Origin: Aquipseudomonas alcaligenes_A
GTDB taxonomy: Bacteria; Pseudomonadota; Gammaproteobacteria; Pseudomonadales; Pseudomonadaceae
Direction: 5' to 3' (one strand)
DNA length: 64,000 nt
Assembly: GCA_048595745.1 (NCBI GenBank)
Contig: CP184361.1
Part shown: positions 15,760-24,525 of the stretch, in pieces
How positions within the stretch are numbered: position 1 is the stretch's first letter
Layout: each line of letters opens with the position of its first letter
Notes under the pieces: generated by a model
Seen by the model: the letters and a program-made list of their open reading frames with translations, nothing else
The model's database searches: none
What the model was told of the DNA's origin: nothing
Made by a program: the position numbers and the translations under genes

Positions 15760-17436
15760 GTGAAACGCAAAGAGCAAAACTTCAAGTCCTGGTTCAAGAG
15801 CGGTGCGCCCTGGGTATGGATGACCGCGGGTGGCGTATCCATCTCGGTGATCATGACCATCGGCCTGCTCGCCGTGATTGCCGTACGTGGCCTCGGCCAC
15901 TTCTGGCCGGCCGACGTGGTCGTGGCCAACTATCAGGTGCCCGGCGAAGCCGCCCGCGTGATGGCTGGCGAGCGGGTGCAGGAAGAGCAGGTGCCGCGTG
16001 CACGCCTGGCCGCCGCTGGCCTGCCGGTGGATGTGCAGGGCGGCGAGTTCATGACTCGCGAACTGTACAAGGTCGGCAACCGTGAGGTTTACGGCGCCGA
16101 CTTCAGCTGGGTAGTGGCCGAGTGGCTGAGCGAACCGCGCACCCCGCAGGATATCGTGGTGCTCGAGCGCCGCGAGTGGGGCAACTTCTATGGCAACCTG
16201 CTGAACGTCAAGCAGGATGGTCAGCTGGTCGCCGAGGGCGACGCCGCCTGGGGCGAACTGCAGGCCCGTATCGCCCGCGTCGACGAACTGCATGCGCAAC
16301 TGGTGCGGCTGGAGAAGAAAGAGATCGGTCGCATCAACCACGGTCTGGAGCGCCTGCGCCTGGAAGGCCGTGGGCTGGAGCTCGAGGGGCGCCTGGATGC
16401 GGCTGCACAGGCCGATCTCGATGCCCGTCGTGCCGAGCTTGACGCTCAGTACAAGGGCCTCGAGTCCGAGCTGGCCGACCTCAACCAGCAGCTGGCGCGC
16501 GACAGCGTGACGGTGAAGACCGTTGAAGGTCGCGAGCAGGAGATTGCCCTGAGCAAGGTGGTGCGCGCCTACCAGCCGAACGCGATGGGCGTGGGTGCCA
16601 AGATCGGCTTCTACTTCGCCAAGCTGTGGGAGTTCCTCAGCGACGAGCCGCGTGAAGCCAACACCGAGGGTGGCATCTTCCCGGCCATTTTCGGCACCGT
16701 GATGATGACCCTGATCATGGCGGTGATCGTGACCCCGTTCGGCGTCCTGGCCGCCATCTACCTGCGTGAGTACGCCAAGCAGGGCACCCTGACCCGTATC
16801 ATCCGTATCGCCGTGAACAACCTGGCCGGGGTGCCGGCCATCGTTTACGGCGTGTTTGGCCTGGGCTTCTTCGTCTATGTGCTGGGTGGCTCGATCGACC
16901 GCCTGTTCTTCCCCGAGTCCGCGCCGGCGCCGACCTTCGGTACCCCGGGCCTGCTGTGGGCGTCGCTGACCCTGGCGATTCTCGCCGTGCCGGTGGTGAT
17001 CGTCGCCACCGAGGAAGGTCTGGCGCGTATCCCGCGTGCCCTGCGCGAGGGTTCCCTGGCGCTCGGCGCGACCAAGGCCGAGACTCTGTGGAAGGTGGTG
17101 CTGCCGATGGCCAGCCCGGCCATGATGACCGGCCTGATCCTCGCCGTGGCGCGTGCCGCCGGTGAAGTGGCGCCGCTGATGCTGGTTGGCGTGGTCAAGC
17201 TGGCCCCGGCGCTGCCGGTGAGCGGCAACTACCCGTACCTGCACCTGGACCAGAAGATCATGCACCTGGGCTTCCACATCTACGATGTTGGCTTCCAGAG
17301 CCCCAACGTCGAGGCCGCCCGCCCGCTGGTGTACGCCACCGCGTTCCTGCTGGTGCTGGTCATCGCACTGCTCAACCTGAGCGCTGTCTTCATCCGCAAC
17401 CACCTGCGCGAGAAGTACAAGGCGCTGGATCATTGA
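15760..17436 (+). CDS. pstA: Phosphate ABC transporter permease PstA, long form
   Basis: The second Pst permease has 558 residues. Helix 1 (about 18-44) is followed by an added region to about residue 290 containing a charged, coiled-coil-like part ('ARIARVDELHAQLVRLEKK', then a repeat of Leu-rich heptads). The C-terminal permease core has the coupling loop 'LALGATKAETLWKVVLP'. The start is GTG at 15760, with GGGAG seven bases before it. Like PstC, it is enlarged outside the membrane core, suggesting that the two extra domains work together in the periplasm. That is inference. Confidence 0.93.
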   Translation: MKRKEQNFKSWFKSGAPWVWMTAGGVSISVIMTIGLLAVIAVRGLGHFWPADVVVANYQVPGEAARVMAGERVQEEQVPRARLAAAGLPVDVQGGEFMTRELYKVGNREVYGADFSWVVAEWLSEPRTPQDIVVLERREWGNFYGNLLNVKQDGQLVAEGDAAWGELQARIARVDELHAQLVRLEKKEIGRINHGLERLRLEGRGLELEGRLDAAAQADLDARRAELDAQYKGLESELADLNQQLARDSVTVKTVEGREQEIALSKVVRAYQPNAMGVGAKIGFYFAKLWEFLSDEPREANTEGGIFPAIFGTVMMTLIMAVIVTPFGVLAAIYLREYAKQGTLTRIIRIAVNNLAGVPAIVYGVFGLGFFVYVLGGSIDRLFFPESAPAPTFGTPGLLWASLTLAILAVPVVIVATEEGLARIPRALREGSLALGATKAETLWKVVLPMASPAMMTGLILAVARAAGEVAPLMLVGVVKLAPALPVSGNYPYLHLDQKIMHLGFHIYDVGFQSPNVEAARPLVYATAFLLVLVIALLNLSAVFIRNHLREKYKALDH

Positions 17437-17444
17437 TTAACTGC

Positions 17445-17470
17445 GCCGCCGCAGCGTCGGCTGCGGCGGC
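17445..17470 (+). other. Hairpin between pstA and pstB
   Basis: A perfect 10-bp stem, GCCGCCGCAG-cgtcgg-CTGCGGCGGC, lies nine bases after pstA and 31 bases before pstB, with no T-run. It is likely an mRNA processing or stability element. Confidence 0.5.
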
Positions 17471-17501
17471 CTGAACGATTTGTTAGCGTAGGGAGCCTCC
17501 C

Positions 17502-18335
17502 ATGCAGCACGAAGTACAGACCCACGGTATCGACATGGCCGCCCTTGGCCGCGAGAAGCAAAGCCTCAACTTGGCCGAGGAGAAGGTCGCCCTGGAAGTA
17601 CCGGGCCTGAACCTGTTCTACGGTGACAAGCAGGCGCTGTTCGATGTGTCGATGAACATTCCCAAGCAGCGCGTCACGGCGTTCATCGGCCCGTCCGGTT
17701 GCGGCAAGTCGACCCTGCTGCGCACCTTCAACCGCATGAACGACCTGGTCGACGGTTGCCGTGTGGACGGCCAGATCCTGCTCGACGGCCAGGACATCTA
17801 TCAGAAGGGCGTGGATGTTGCCGAGCTGCGCCGTCGCGTCGGCATGGTGTTCCAGAAGCCCAACCCGTTCCCCAAGAGCATCTATGAGAACGTGGTGTAT
17901 GGCCTGCGCATCCAGGGTGTGAACCAGAAGCGCGTGCTCGACGAGACCGTCGAGTGGGCGCTGAAGAGCGCCGCCCTGTGGGACGAGGTGAAGGATCGTC
18001 TGCACGAGTCCGCCCTGGGCCTGTCCGGTGGCCAGCAGCAGCGTCTGGTGATCGCCCGTACCGTGGCGGTGCAGCCGGAAGTGCTGCTGCTCGACGAACC
18101 CTGCTCGGCGCTGGACCCGATCTCCACCCTCAAGGTCGAAGAGCTGATCTACGAGCTGAAGAGCAAGTACACCATCGTCATCGTTACCCATAACATGCAG
18201 CAGGCCGCGCGGGTTTCCGACTACACCGCGTTCATGTACATGGGCAAGCTGATCGAGTTTGGCGACACCGATACCCTGTTCACCAACCCGGCGAAAAAAC
18301 AAACCGAAGATTACATCACCGGCCGTTACGGTTAA
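17502..18335 (+). CDS. pstB: Phosphate ABC transporter ATPase PstB
   Basis: PstB is the cytoplasmic ATPase driving phosphate import. In 277 residues it carries Walker A 'GPSGCGKST' (63-71), the signature 'LSGGQQQR', Walker B 'VLLLDEP' and the switch His in 'VTHNM'. About 30 residues precede the core, slightly longer than E. coli PstB. The protein also takes part with PhoU and PhoR in phosphate signalling. A repeat of the GGGAGAGGG family separates it from phoU. Confidence 0.97.
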   Translation: MQHEVQTHGIDMAALGREKQSLNLAEEKVALEVPGLNLFYGDKQALFDVSMNIPKQRVTAFIGPSGCGKSTLLRTFNRMNDLVDGCRVDGQILLDGQDIYQKGVDVAELRRRVGMVFQKPNPFPKSIYENVVYGLRIQGVNQKRVLDETVEWALKSAALWDEVKDRLHESALGLSGGQQQRLVIARTVAVQPEVLLLDEPCSALDPISTLKVEELIYELKSKYTIVIVTHNMQQAARVSDYTAFMYMGKLIEFGDTDTLFTNPAKKQTEDYITGRYG

Positions 18336-18346
18336 TGCAGGACAGT

Positions 18347-18448
18347 CCCCTCTCCCCTTGGGAGAGGGTTAGGGTGAGGGTGCTTCAGGCCAGGCCGGGC
18401 TTCCTCATCCGAACGCGGCCCGCCCCCTCCTCCGCTGAGAGAGGGGAG
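18347..18448. repeat. Second copy of the GGGAGAGGG / GGGTGAGGG repeat
   Basis: CCCCTCTCCCCTTGGGAGAGG runs into TTAGGGTGAGGG, and about 35 bp later CCCTCCTCCGCTGAGAGAGG gives a decayed second arm. It fills the gap between pstB and phoU and resembles the element at 10152-10262. Any transcript from pstB into phoU would carry this structure. Confidence 0.7.
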
Positions 18449-18474
18449 ACAGAAGCACTGCCAAGGACTTCAAG

Positions 18475-19203
18475 ATGATCAACAAAGACAGCCTCACCCA
18501 TCACATCTCTCAGCAGTTCAACGCCGAGCTGGAGGAAGTGCGCAGCCACCTCCTGGCGATGGGCGGTCTGGTCGAGAAGCAGGTCAACGATGCGGTCACC
18601 GCGCTGATCGAGGCCGACTCCGGCCTGGCCCAGCAGGTGCGCGAGATCGATGACCAGATCAACCAGATGGAAACCAATATCGACGAGGAGTGCATGCGCA
18701 TCCTCGCCCGCCGCCAGCCGGCCGCTTCCGACCTGCGCCTGATCATCAGCATCTCCAAGTCGGTGATCGATCTGGAGCGCATCGGTGACGAAGCCTCGAA
18801 GATCGCCAAGCGCGCCATCGAGCTGAGCGAGAATGGCGAGGCGCCGCGCGGCTATGTCGAGGTGCGCCACATCGGCGACCAGGTGCGCAAGATGGTGCAG
18901 GAGGCGCTGGACGCCTTCGCCCGCTTCGATGCTGACCTGGCGCTGTCGGTGGCGCAGTACGACAAGACCGTCGACCGCGAGTACAAGACCGCCCTGCGCG
19001 AGCTGGTCACCTACATGATGGAAGACCCGCGTGCCATTGGCCGCGTGCTGTCGATCATCTGGGTATTGCGTTCGCTGGAGCGCATCGGCGACCACGCGCG
19101 CAACATCGCCGAGCTGGTCATCTACCTGGTGCGCGGTACCGATGTCCGTCACATGGGGCTGGCGCGCATGCAGGAAGAGGTAAAGGGCGGCAAGTCCGAA
19201 TAG
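18475..19203 (+). CDS. phoU: Phosphate signalling protein PhoU
   Basis: PhoU couples the Pst transporter to PhoR and keeps the Pho regulon off when phosphate is plentiful. The 242 residues form two PhoU three-helix repeats. Each carries a metal-binding signature: 'DLERIGDEASKIAKRA' in the first half and 'SLERIGDHARNIAELV' in the second. It closes the pst cluster, 139 bp after pstB, and is followed by a response-regulator gene. Confidence 0.97.
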   Translation: MINKDSLTHHISQQFNAELEEVRSHLLAMGGLVEKQVNDAVTALIEADSGLAQQVREIDDQINQMETNIDEECMRILARRQPAASDLRLIISISKSVIDLERIGDEASKIAKRAIELSENGEAPRGYVEVRHIGDQVRKMVQEALDAFARFDADLALSVAQYDKTVDREYKTALRELVTYMMEDPRAIGRVLSIIWVLRSLERIGDHARNIAELVIYLVRGTDVRHMGLARMQEEVKGGKSE

Positions 19204-19303
19204 GACGGCGACCACCGCGCTCGGTCATGTGCCGAGTGCGGGTGGTTGGCGTTGGGCCTGTTTCCGCAGCTATGCTTGTCGACATCGTTGTCGGGAGTGG
19301 TCG

Positions 19304-20209
19304 ATGAGCAAAGTCAGTGTGCTGGTGGTGGACGACGCCACCTTTATCCGCGATCTGGTGAAGAAGGGCCTGCGCGATCATTTCCCCGGCGTCCAGATCG
19401 AGGAAGCGGTCAATGGACGCAAAGCCCAGCAGATGCTCGCCCGCCAGCCGGCCGACCTGATCCTGTGCGACTGGGAAATGCCGGAGATGTCCGGTCTCGA
19501 GTTGCTCACCTGGTGCCGTGAGCAGGAGAGCCTCAAGGTCGTTCCCTTCATCATGGTGACCAGTCGCGGCGATAAAGAGAACGTGGTTCAGGCCATCCAG
19601 GCCGGTGTGTCCGATTACATCGGCAAACCCTTTTCCAACGACCAGCTGGTGACCAAGGTCAAGAAGGCGCTGCACCGTGCCGGCAAGCTGCAGGCGCTGA
19701 TGGCGAGCGCGCCACCGAAGATGCTCAGCTCGGGGGGGCTGGCCAACGACTCGCTGGCGGCGCTGACCGGCGGCAAGGCCGAGGTGGTCAAGCCGGCTGC
19801 CAAAGCTACTCCCGCAGCGGTGGCAGCCCCTGTTTCAGCGCCGACAGCGGCAAAGCCCTCGGCCAACAACGGTGGCCGCGGCCAGGGCCAGCTGCGCTTG
19901 CCCGGTGGCAGCATGGCCTGTGTGATCAAGGCGCTGAGCCTCAAGGAGGCGCTGCTGGTAGTCAGGCGCGCCGAGTTGCTGCCGCAGGTGCTGGAAAGTG
20001 CGGTGCTTGACCTCGAGCAAGGCGAGGCTGCGGAAACCGCACGTCTCAATGGCTACCTGCATGCGGTAGCCGCGCTGGAGCCCAAGCCGGACAGCGAGTG
20101 GCTGCAGCTCACCTTCAAGTTCGTCGACAAGGACCCGCAGAAGCTCGACTACCTGTCGCGCCTGATCGCCCGCGGCACCGCGCAGAAGCATTTCGTTCCG
20201 GGCGCCTAG
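19304..20209 (+). CDS. CheY-like response regulator with C-terminal domain
   Basis: The 301-residue product begins with a receiver domain (about 3-122). It has the acidic pair D10/D11, the phospho-acceptor D56 in 'LILCDWEMPEMSG', Thr/Ser in 'IMVTSRG' and Lys in 'IGKPF'. An Ala/Pro/Lys-rich linker (about 165-195) leads to a C-terminal domain of about 100 residues that I do not recognise. No DNA-binding or output enzyme motif is seen. The ATG at 19304 is chosen because it starts the receiver fold. Its place after phoU suggests, but does not prove, a link to phosphate sensing. Confidence 0.87.
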   Translation: MSKVSVLVVDDATFIRDLVKKGLRDHFPGVQIEEAVNGRKAQQMLARQPADLILCDWEMPEMSGLELLTWCREQESLKVVPFIMVTSRGDKENVVQAIQAGVSDYIGKPFSNDQLVTKVKKALHRAGKLQALMASAPPKMLSSGGLANDSLAALTGGKAEVVKPAAKATPAAVAAPVSAPTAAKPSANNGGRGQGQLRLPGGSMACVIKALSLKEALLVVRRAELLPQVLESAVLDLEQGEAAETARLNGYLHAVAALEPKPDSEWLQLTFKFVDKDPQKLDYLSRLIARGTAQKHFVPGA

Positions 20210-20229
20210 TCCGGCGCCTGCTCGCTCCC

Positions 20230-21138
20230 TCAATCAGCCTCGCGGCAGACCTCGACTAGCAGCTCGCGCAGCCAGCGCTGCGCGCCATCACGGTGGCTGC
20301 GTTCGTGCCAGGCCAGGGTCTTGGTAAAGCCGGGAATCGCCAGTGGCGGCTCGACGCTCAACAAGCCCTCGGCCTGCTGTGCCAGGCGGCTCGGCACCAC
20401 GGCGAGCAGGTCACTCTGGCGCAGGATCTGCGGCAGAACCAGGAAGCTGGTGAGCGACAGGCTCACTCGCCGCGCGAGGCCAAGGCCGGCCAGCGCCTCG
20501 TCGGTGACGCCGCTGAAGCCGCCGCCCTGATAGGACACCAGCGCGTGCTCGAGGGCGCAGAAGTCCTGCAGCGACAAGCCGCCAGTGGCCAGCGCCGGAT
20601 GCCCGGCGCGCAACAGGCAGACGTAGCGCTCGTCGAACAGCGGCCGCGCGTGCAGCTCGCCTGGTGTGTTCTGCGGGGTGACCAGGGCCAGGTCGATGGC
20701 GCCGCGCTCGAACTGCTCCAACAGCTGCATGCCCTGCACCGGCAGCACCGCTACGCGAATGCCCGGCGCGCGCTCGCGCAGCGCGGCGAGGAAGGGCACC
20801 ACCACGGCGCTCAGGGCATAGTCGGTGGCGGCCAGGCGCAGGGTCAGCTCGGCGCTGCGTGGGTCGAAGTGCGCCGGCTGCAGCAATTGCTCGATATCGC
20901 TGAGCAGCTGCTTGACCGGCGCGGCCAGCTCCAGCGCACGGGCAGTGGGCAGCATGCCGCGCTGGGCGCGGACGAACAGCGGGTCGCCGAAGCTATCGCG
21001 CAGGCGCACGAGCATGCCGCTGACCGCCGGCTGGGTCAGCGCCAGGCGCTGGGCGGCGCGGGTCACGCTGCGCTCGTCGAGCAGGGCGTCCAGGGTCTTG
21101 AGGAGGTTGAGGTCGAGGTTTCTGATATCAGGCTTCAC
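20230..21138 (-). CDS. LysR-type transcriptional regulator
   Basis: The 302-residue regulator has the LysR winged helix at the N-terminus: 'LDLNLLKTLDALLDERSVTRAAQRL' and 'LTQPAVSGMLVRLRDSFG', about residues 8-50. An effector-binding domain of periplasmic-binding fold follows. The opening wording resembles the NodD/PcpR-like branch. It diverges from the SRPBCC gene at 21231 with a 92-bp gap, the standard arrangement for a LysR protein and its target. The ligand is unknown. Confidence 0.92.
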   Translation of the reverse strand: MKPDIRNLDLNLLKTLDALLDERSVTRAAQRLALTQPAVSGMLVRLRDSFGDPLFVRAQRGMLPTARALELAAPVKQLLSDIEQLLQPAHFDPRSAELTLRLAATDYALSAVVVPFLAALRERAPGIRVAVLPVQGMQLLEQFERGAIDLALVTPQNTPGELHARPLFDERYVCLLRAGHPALATGGLSLQDFCALEHALVSYQGGGFSGVTDEALAGLGLARRVSLSLTSFLVLPQILRQSDLLAVVPSRLAQQAEGLLSVEPPLAIPGFTKTLAWHERSHRDGAQRWLRELLVEVCREAD

Positions 21139-21230
21139 GATGGCGAAGATACCAAATGGCGATTGGCCTTATTTTAGGTCGGCCGCCCATCATGTGCTCA
21201 GTCGATTCTTCCTGTTCGAGGAGCACACAG

Positions 21231-21734
21231 ATGAACGCTATCCACTGGCCCGAGGGCTATCTGCCGGGCACCACCGAAAACTTCGCCAGCAACGAGGTGA
21301 TAGTCGCCGGCCTCGATGCCGCTACGGTCTGGCCGCTGCTCAGCCACCCGCAGCGCTGGCCCGAGTACTACAGCAATTCCGCCAACGTGCGCTTCTACGA
21401 CGGTACCGGCCCGCAACTGGCCGAGGGCGTGCGCTTCTACTTCGAGACCTTCGGCTTCCCGGTCGAGGCGCAGTGCAACGAATTCGTCCCGCCGCAGGGC
21501 GAGCAGCCGGGACGGGTGGCCTGGCATGGCTGGGCGGGGGAGGGCGACACGCGCCTGGATGTGCACCACGCCTGGCTGATCGAGAACTTGCCCGGCGACC
21601 GCGTGCGCATCCTCACCCAGGAAACCCAGCGCGGTAAGCCTGCGGAGGAGCTGGCCCGCGCCCGGCCCAACCCGATGATCAACGGCCACCAGGACTGGCT
21701 GGACGGGCTGGTCGCTGCCGCCCACGCGCAGTGA
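21231..21734 (+). CDS. SRPBCC-family (START-like) protein
   Basis: The 167-residue protein fits the SRPBCC hydrophobic-pocket fold: 'ATVWPLLSHPQRWPEYYSN' near residues 35-53, then alternating strands and a long C-terminal helix. Members bind or cyclise hydrophobic ligands, and no catalytic residues can be assigned here. The ATG at 21231 follows GAGGAGC by eight bases. The divergent LysR gene is the probable regulator. Confidence 0.82.
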   Translation: MNAIHWPEGYLPGTTENFASNEVIVAGLDAATVWPLLSHPQRWPEYYSNSANVRFYDGTGPQLAEGVRFYFETFGFPVEAQCNEFVPPQGEQPGRVAWHGWAGEGDTRLDVHHAWLIENLPGDRVRILTQETQRGKPAEELARARPNPMINGHQDWLDGLVAAAHAQ

Positions 21735-21748
21735 TCGAGCGCCCATAA

Positions 21749-21786
21749 AAAAGCCGCTCCCGATCGTGTCGGGAGCGGCTTGGTCA
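21749..21786. terminator. Bidirectional terminator between converging genes
   Basis: AAAAAAGCCGCTCCCGA pairs with TCGGGAGCGGCTT around TCGTG. The A-run on the left is a T-run on the minus strand, so the hairpin best serves the CoA-transferase gene coming from the right and may also serve the SRPBCC gene. Confidence 0.82.
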
Positions 21787-21805
21787 TTCGAGCCGTGGCC
21801 CGAAA

Positions 21806-23299
21806 TCAGCCGGCCAGCATGCGCCCGCACTCTTCCAGGTTGATGTGCCACTGCAACGCTTCGCGCAAGATGTGCGGGGTATGGCCACCCTTGGCGCAGG
21901 CCCGCGCGAAGTAGTCGTTCAGCGCGCCACGGAAGTCCGGGTGCACGCAGTTGTCGATGATCGCCCGGGCGCGCTCGCGCGGGGCCAGGCCACGCAGGTC
22001 GGCCAGGCCCTGCTCGGTGACCAGGATGTCGACGTCGTGCTCGCTGTGGTCGACGTGGCTGACCATCGGCACCACGCTGGAGATCGCCCCGCCCTTGGCG
22101 ATCGACTTGCTGACGAAGATCGCCAGGTGCGCGTTGCGGGCGAAGTCGCCGCTGCCGCCGATGCCGTTCATCATCCTGGTGCCGCCGACGTGGGTCGAGT
22201 TGACGTTGCCGTACAGGTCGAACTCCAGCGCCGTGTTGATGCCGATGATGCCCAGGCGTCTGACGATCTCCGGATGGTTGGAGATTTCCTGCGGGCGCAG
22301 TACCAGCTTGTCCTTGTAGCGCTCCAGGTTGCCGAATACCCGCGCGTTGCAGCGCTCCGACAGGGTGATCGAGCAGCCCGAGGCGAAGCGCATCTTGCCG
22401 GCATCGATCAGCTCGAAGGTGGAGTCCTGTAGCACCTCGGAGTACATCTCCAGATCCTCGAAGGGCGATTCCAGCAGGCCGCACATCACCGCGTTGGCGA
22501 TGCTGCCGATGCCGGCCTGCAGCGGGCCGAGGTTCTGCGGCAGGCGCCCGGCCTCGACTTCGCGGCCGAAGAAGGCGATCAGGTGATCGGCAATGGCCTG
22601 GGTCTCGGCGTCCGGTGCGGTGACGGTGGAATAGGAGTCGGCCTGCTCGGTGATGACGATCGCGGCGATCTTGTCCGCCGGGATAGGGATCGCGCCGCTG
22701 CCGATGCGCTGGTCGGCGCGCACCAGCGGGATCGGCGTGCGGGTCGGCCGGTAGGTCGGGATGTAGATGTCGTGCAGGCCTTCCAGGTTGGGGTTGTGCG
22801 CCAGGTTGATCTCGACGATCACGCGCTCGGCGAAGATCGCGAAGCTGGCCGAGTTGCCCACCGAGGTGGTCGGCACGATGTGGCCGTCCTCGGTGATGGC
22901 GACCGCTTCGATCACCGCGATATCCGGCTTCTTCAGCTGCAGGTTGCGGATCTGCTCGACGGTGTCGGACAGGTGCTGGTCGATGAACATCACTTCGCCG
23001 GCGTTGATCGCCTTGCGCAGGGTGGCGTCGACCTGGAACGGCATGCGCCGAGCCAGCACGCCGGCCTCGGTGAGTTGTTTGTCGAGGTCGTTGCCCAGGC
23101 TGGCGCCGGTCATCAGGCTGATCTGCAGCGGCTGGCGGCGGGCGCGTTCGGCCAGCGCACGCGGCACCGCCTTGGCCTCGCCGGCGCGGGTGAAGCCACT
23201 CATGCCGACCGTCATGCCGTCCTCGATCAGCGCGGCGGCATCGCTCGCGCTCATCACCTTGTCCAGCAGGGCGGGTAGGCGGATGCGCTCGGAATACAT
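21806..23299 (-). CDS. Succinyl-CoA:acetate CoA-transferase family
   Basis: The 497-residue protein belongs to the acetyl-CoA hydrolase/transferase family, succinate CoA-transferase branch. It moves CoA between succinyl-CoA and acetate or propionate. Glu288 in 'EMYSEVLQDS' fits the catalytic glutamate that forms the enzyme-CoA thioester, and 'GIGSIANAVMCGL' (near 263-275) and 'GGSGDFARNAHLAIF' are family landmarks. The whole length is collinear with that group. It is transcribed alone. The exact acid preference is not fixed by sequence. Confidence 0.92.
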   Translation of the reverse strand: MYSERIRLPALLDKVMSASDAAALIEDGMTVGMSGFTRAGEAKAVPRALAERARRQPLQISLMTGASLGNDLDKQLTEAGVLARRMPFQVDATLRKAINAGEVMFIDQHLSDTVEQIRNLQLKKPDIAVIEAVAITEDGHIVPTTSVGNSASFAIFAERVIVEINLAHNPNLEGLHDIYIPTYRPTRTPIPLVRADQRIGSGAIPIPADKIAAIVITEQADSYSTVTAPDAETQAIADHLIAFFGREVEAGRLPQNLGPLQAGIGSIANAVMCGLLESPFEDLEMYSEVLQDSTFELIDAGKMRFASGCSITLSERCNARVFGNLERYKDKLVLRPQEISNHPEIVRRLGIIGINTALEFDLYGNVNSTHVGGTRMMNGIGGSGDFARNAHLAIFVSKSIAKGGAISSVVPMVSHVDHSEHDVDILVTEQGLADLRGLAPRERARAIIDNCVHPDFRGALNDYFARACAKGGHTPHILREALQWHINLEECGRMLAG

Positions 23300-23539
23300 G
23301 GGAACCTCGGCAGGCGGAAAAATCGAAGGCCGGCAGTCTAGGCGCCGCGCCGGCCCGCGCCAGTTCGACCAAGGTCGGATTGAGCGCTCTGCGCCGCACC
23401 TTTCGTCGGATATCGCGGATTTTCCCCGGCTGCTCCTGCCGATTGCCGCACAGCTCGCGCCGGCGAGGCTCGCGAGCCGCTTTCGGCGCTGCTAGTCTTG
23501 CCAGTCCCGGATACCAATAACCATTAGATCCGCGAACTT

Positions 23540-24436
23540 ATGCTAGGGCGTTCAATCATTTTCTGCGCATTGCTGCTGGCCGCCGGCCAGGCCAGTGCGC
23601 TGACCATCTACAAGTATGTCGACCAGCACGGCACGGTGACCTATAGCGACAAGGCCGTGCCCGGTGCCCAGGTGTTCGTGTTCCGCGACCGCATGGTGGA
23701 GAAGCTCGACAACCTGGTGAAGCTGGAAACCAAGAAGCACGACGCCGGCGAGACGCTGGTGCTGCGCAACGATCTCTATGCGCCGGTGGAAGTCGAGCTG
23801 CGCCTGGAGCGTCTGGTCAATGTCGCCGGCGCCCCGGACGAGCCGATTCGCTGGGTGCTGCCGCCGCGCAGTCATATTCGGCTGACCACCCTGGCGCCGC
23901 TGGAAGCGGGCAAGCCGATGAGCTACAAGCCCCGGCTGCGCTATGCCATGGGCGACCCGCGCCTGCAGCCCCAGCTGTTCCGCTACCCGCTGCCCTGGCT
24001 GGGTGGCCCGTTCCGCCTGACCCAGGGGGCCAACGGCAAGTACAGCCACTTCACTCCCAAGGGCCGCTACGCGATGGACATCGCCATGCCCGAAGGTACG
24101 CCCATCGTCGCCTCGCGTGGCGGCATGGTGGTGAAAACCGAGAATCACCAGAGTGGGCGTGGCAACAACCCCTCCGGCAACTACGTGCGCATCCTCCACG
24201 ACGACGGCACCATGGGTGTCTACCTGCACCTGATGCGTGGCTCGGTGGCGGTGCGCGAAGGTCAGCGCGTCGAGGCCGGCATGCAGATCGGCCGTTCCGG
24301 CAACACCGGCAACAGCACGGGTCCGCACCTGCACTTCGTGGTGCAGCGCAACGTCGGCCTGGCGCTGGAGTCCATCCCCTTCAACTTCGCCCAGCCGGTG
24401 GACAGCCTGCCCAACTTCGCCGTGGGCGGCGAGTAG
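23540..24436 (+). CDS. M23-family peptidase with DUF4124 domain
   Basis: The 298-residue exported protein has a signal peptide (about 1-20). A DUF4124-type segment, 'IYKYVDQHGTVTYSDKAV', follows near residues 23-40. A C-terminal LytM/M23 domain carries the zinc residues in 'HFTPKGRYAMDIAMP' (H and D) and 'GPHLHFVVQ' (HxH). It is probably a periplasmic peptidoglycan endopeptidase or an amidase activator. With the metal ligands kept, active cleavage is plausible. Confidence 0.9.
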   Translation: MLGRSIIFCALLLAAGQASALTIYKYVDQHGTVTYSDKAVPGAQVFVFRDRMVEKLDNLVKLETKKHDAGETLVLRNDLYAPVEVELRLERLVNVAGAPDEPIRWVLPPRSHIRLTTLAPLEAGKPMSYKPRLRYAMGDPRLQPQLFRYPLPWLGGPFRLTQGANGKYSHFTPKGRYAMDIAMPEGTPIVASRGGMVVKTENHQSGRGNNPSGNYVRILHDDGTMGVYLHLMRGSVAVREGQRVEAGMQIGRSGNTGNSTGPHLHFVVQRNVGLALESIPFNFAQPVDSLPNFAVGGE

Positions 24437-24525
24437 CGCTGCCGGCCGTCGCCCCGTCGACTGGCGCGGGCGATCCGGTCTTATGGTGTCGGAACCGTCT
24501 TCCCGTCACCGCACGAGGCCAGACC

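Noticed and set aside
15673..17433. Long minus-strand open frame of 586 codons over pstA
   Set aside because: It lies fully antisense to pstA, is full of His/Gln/Arg runs and has no domain. It is an artefact of GC-rich codons.
21198..23399. Minus-strand frame of 733 codons across the SRPBCC and CoA-transferase genes
   Set aside because: It is the wrong frame of the CoA-transferase, with Arg/Pro-rich composition.
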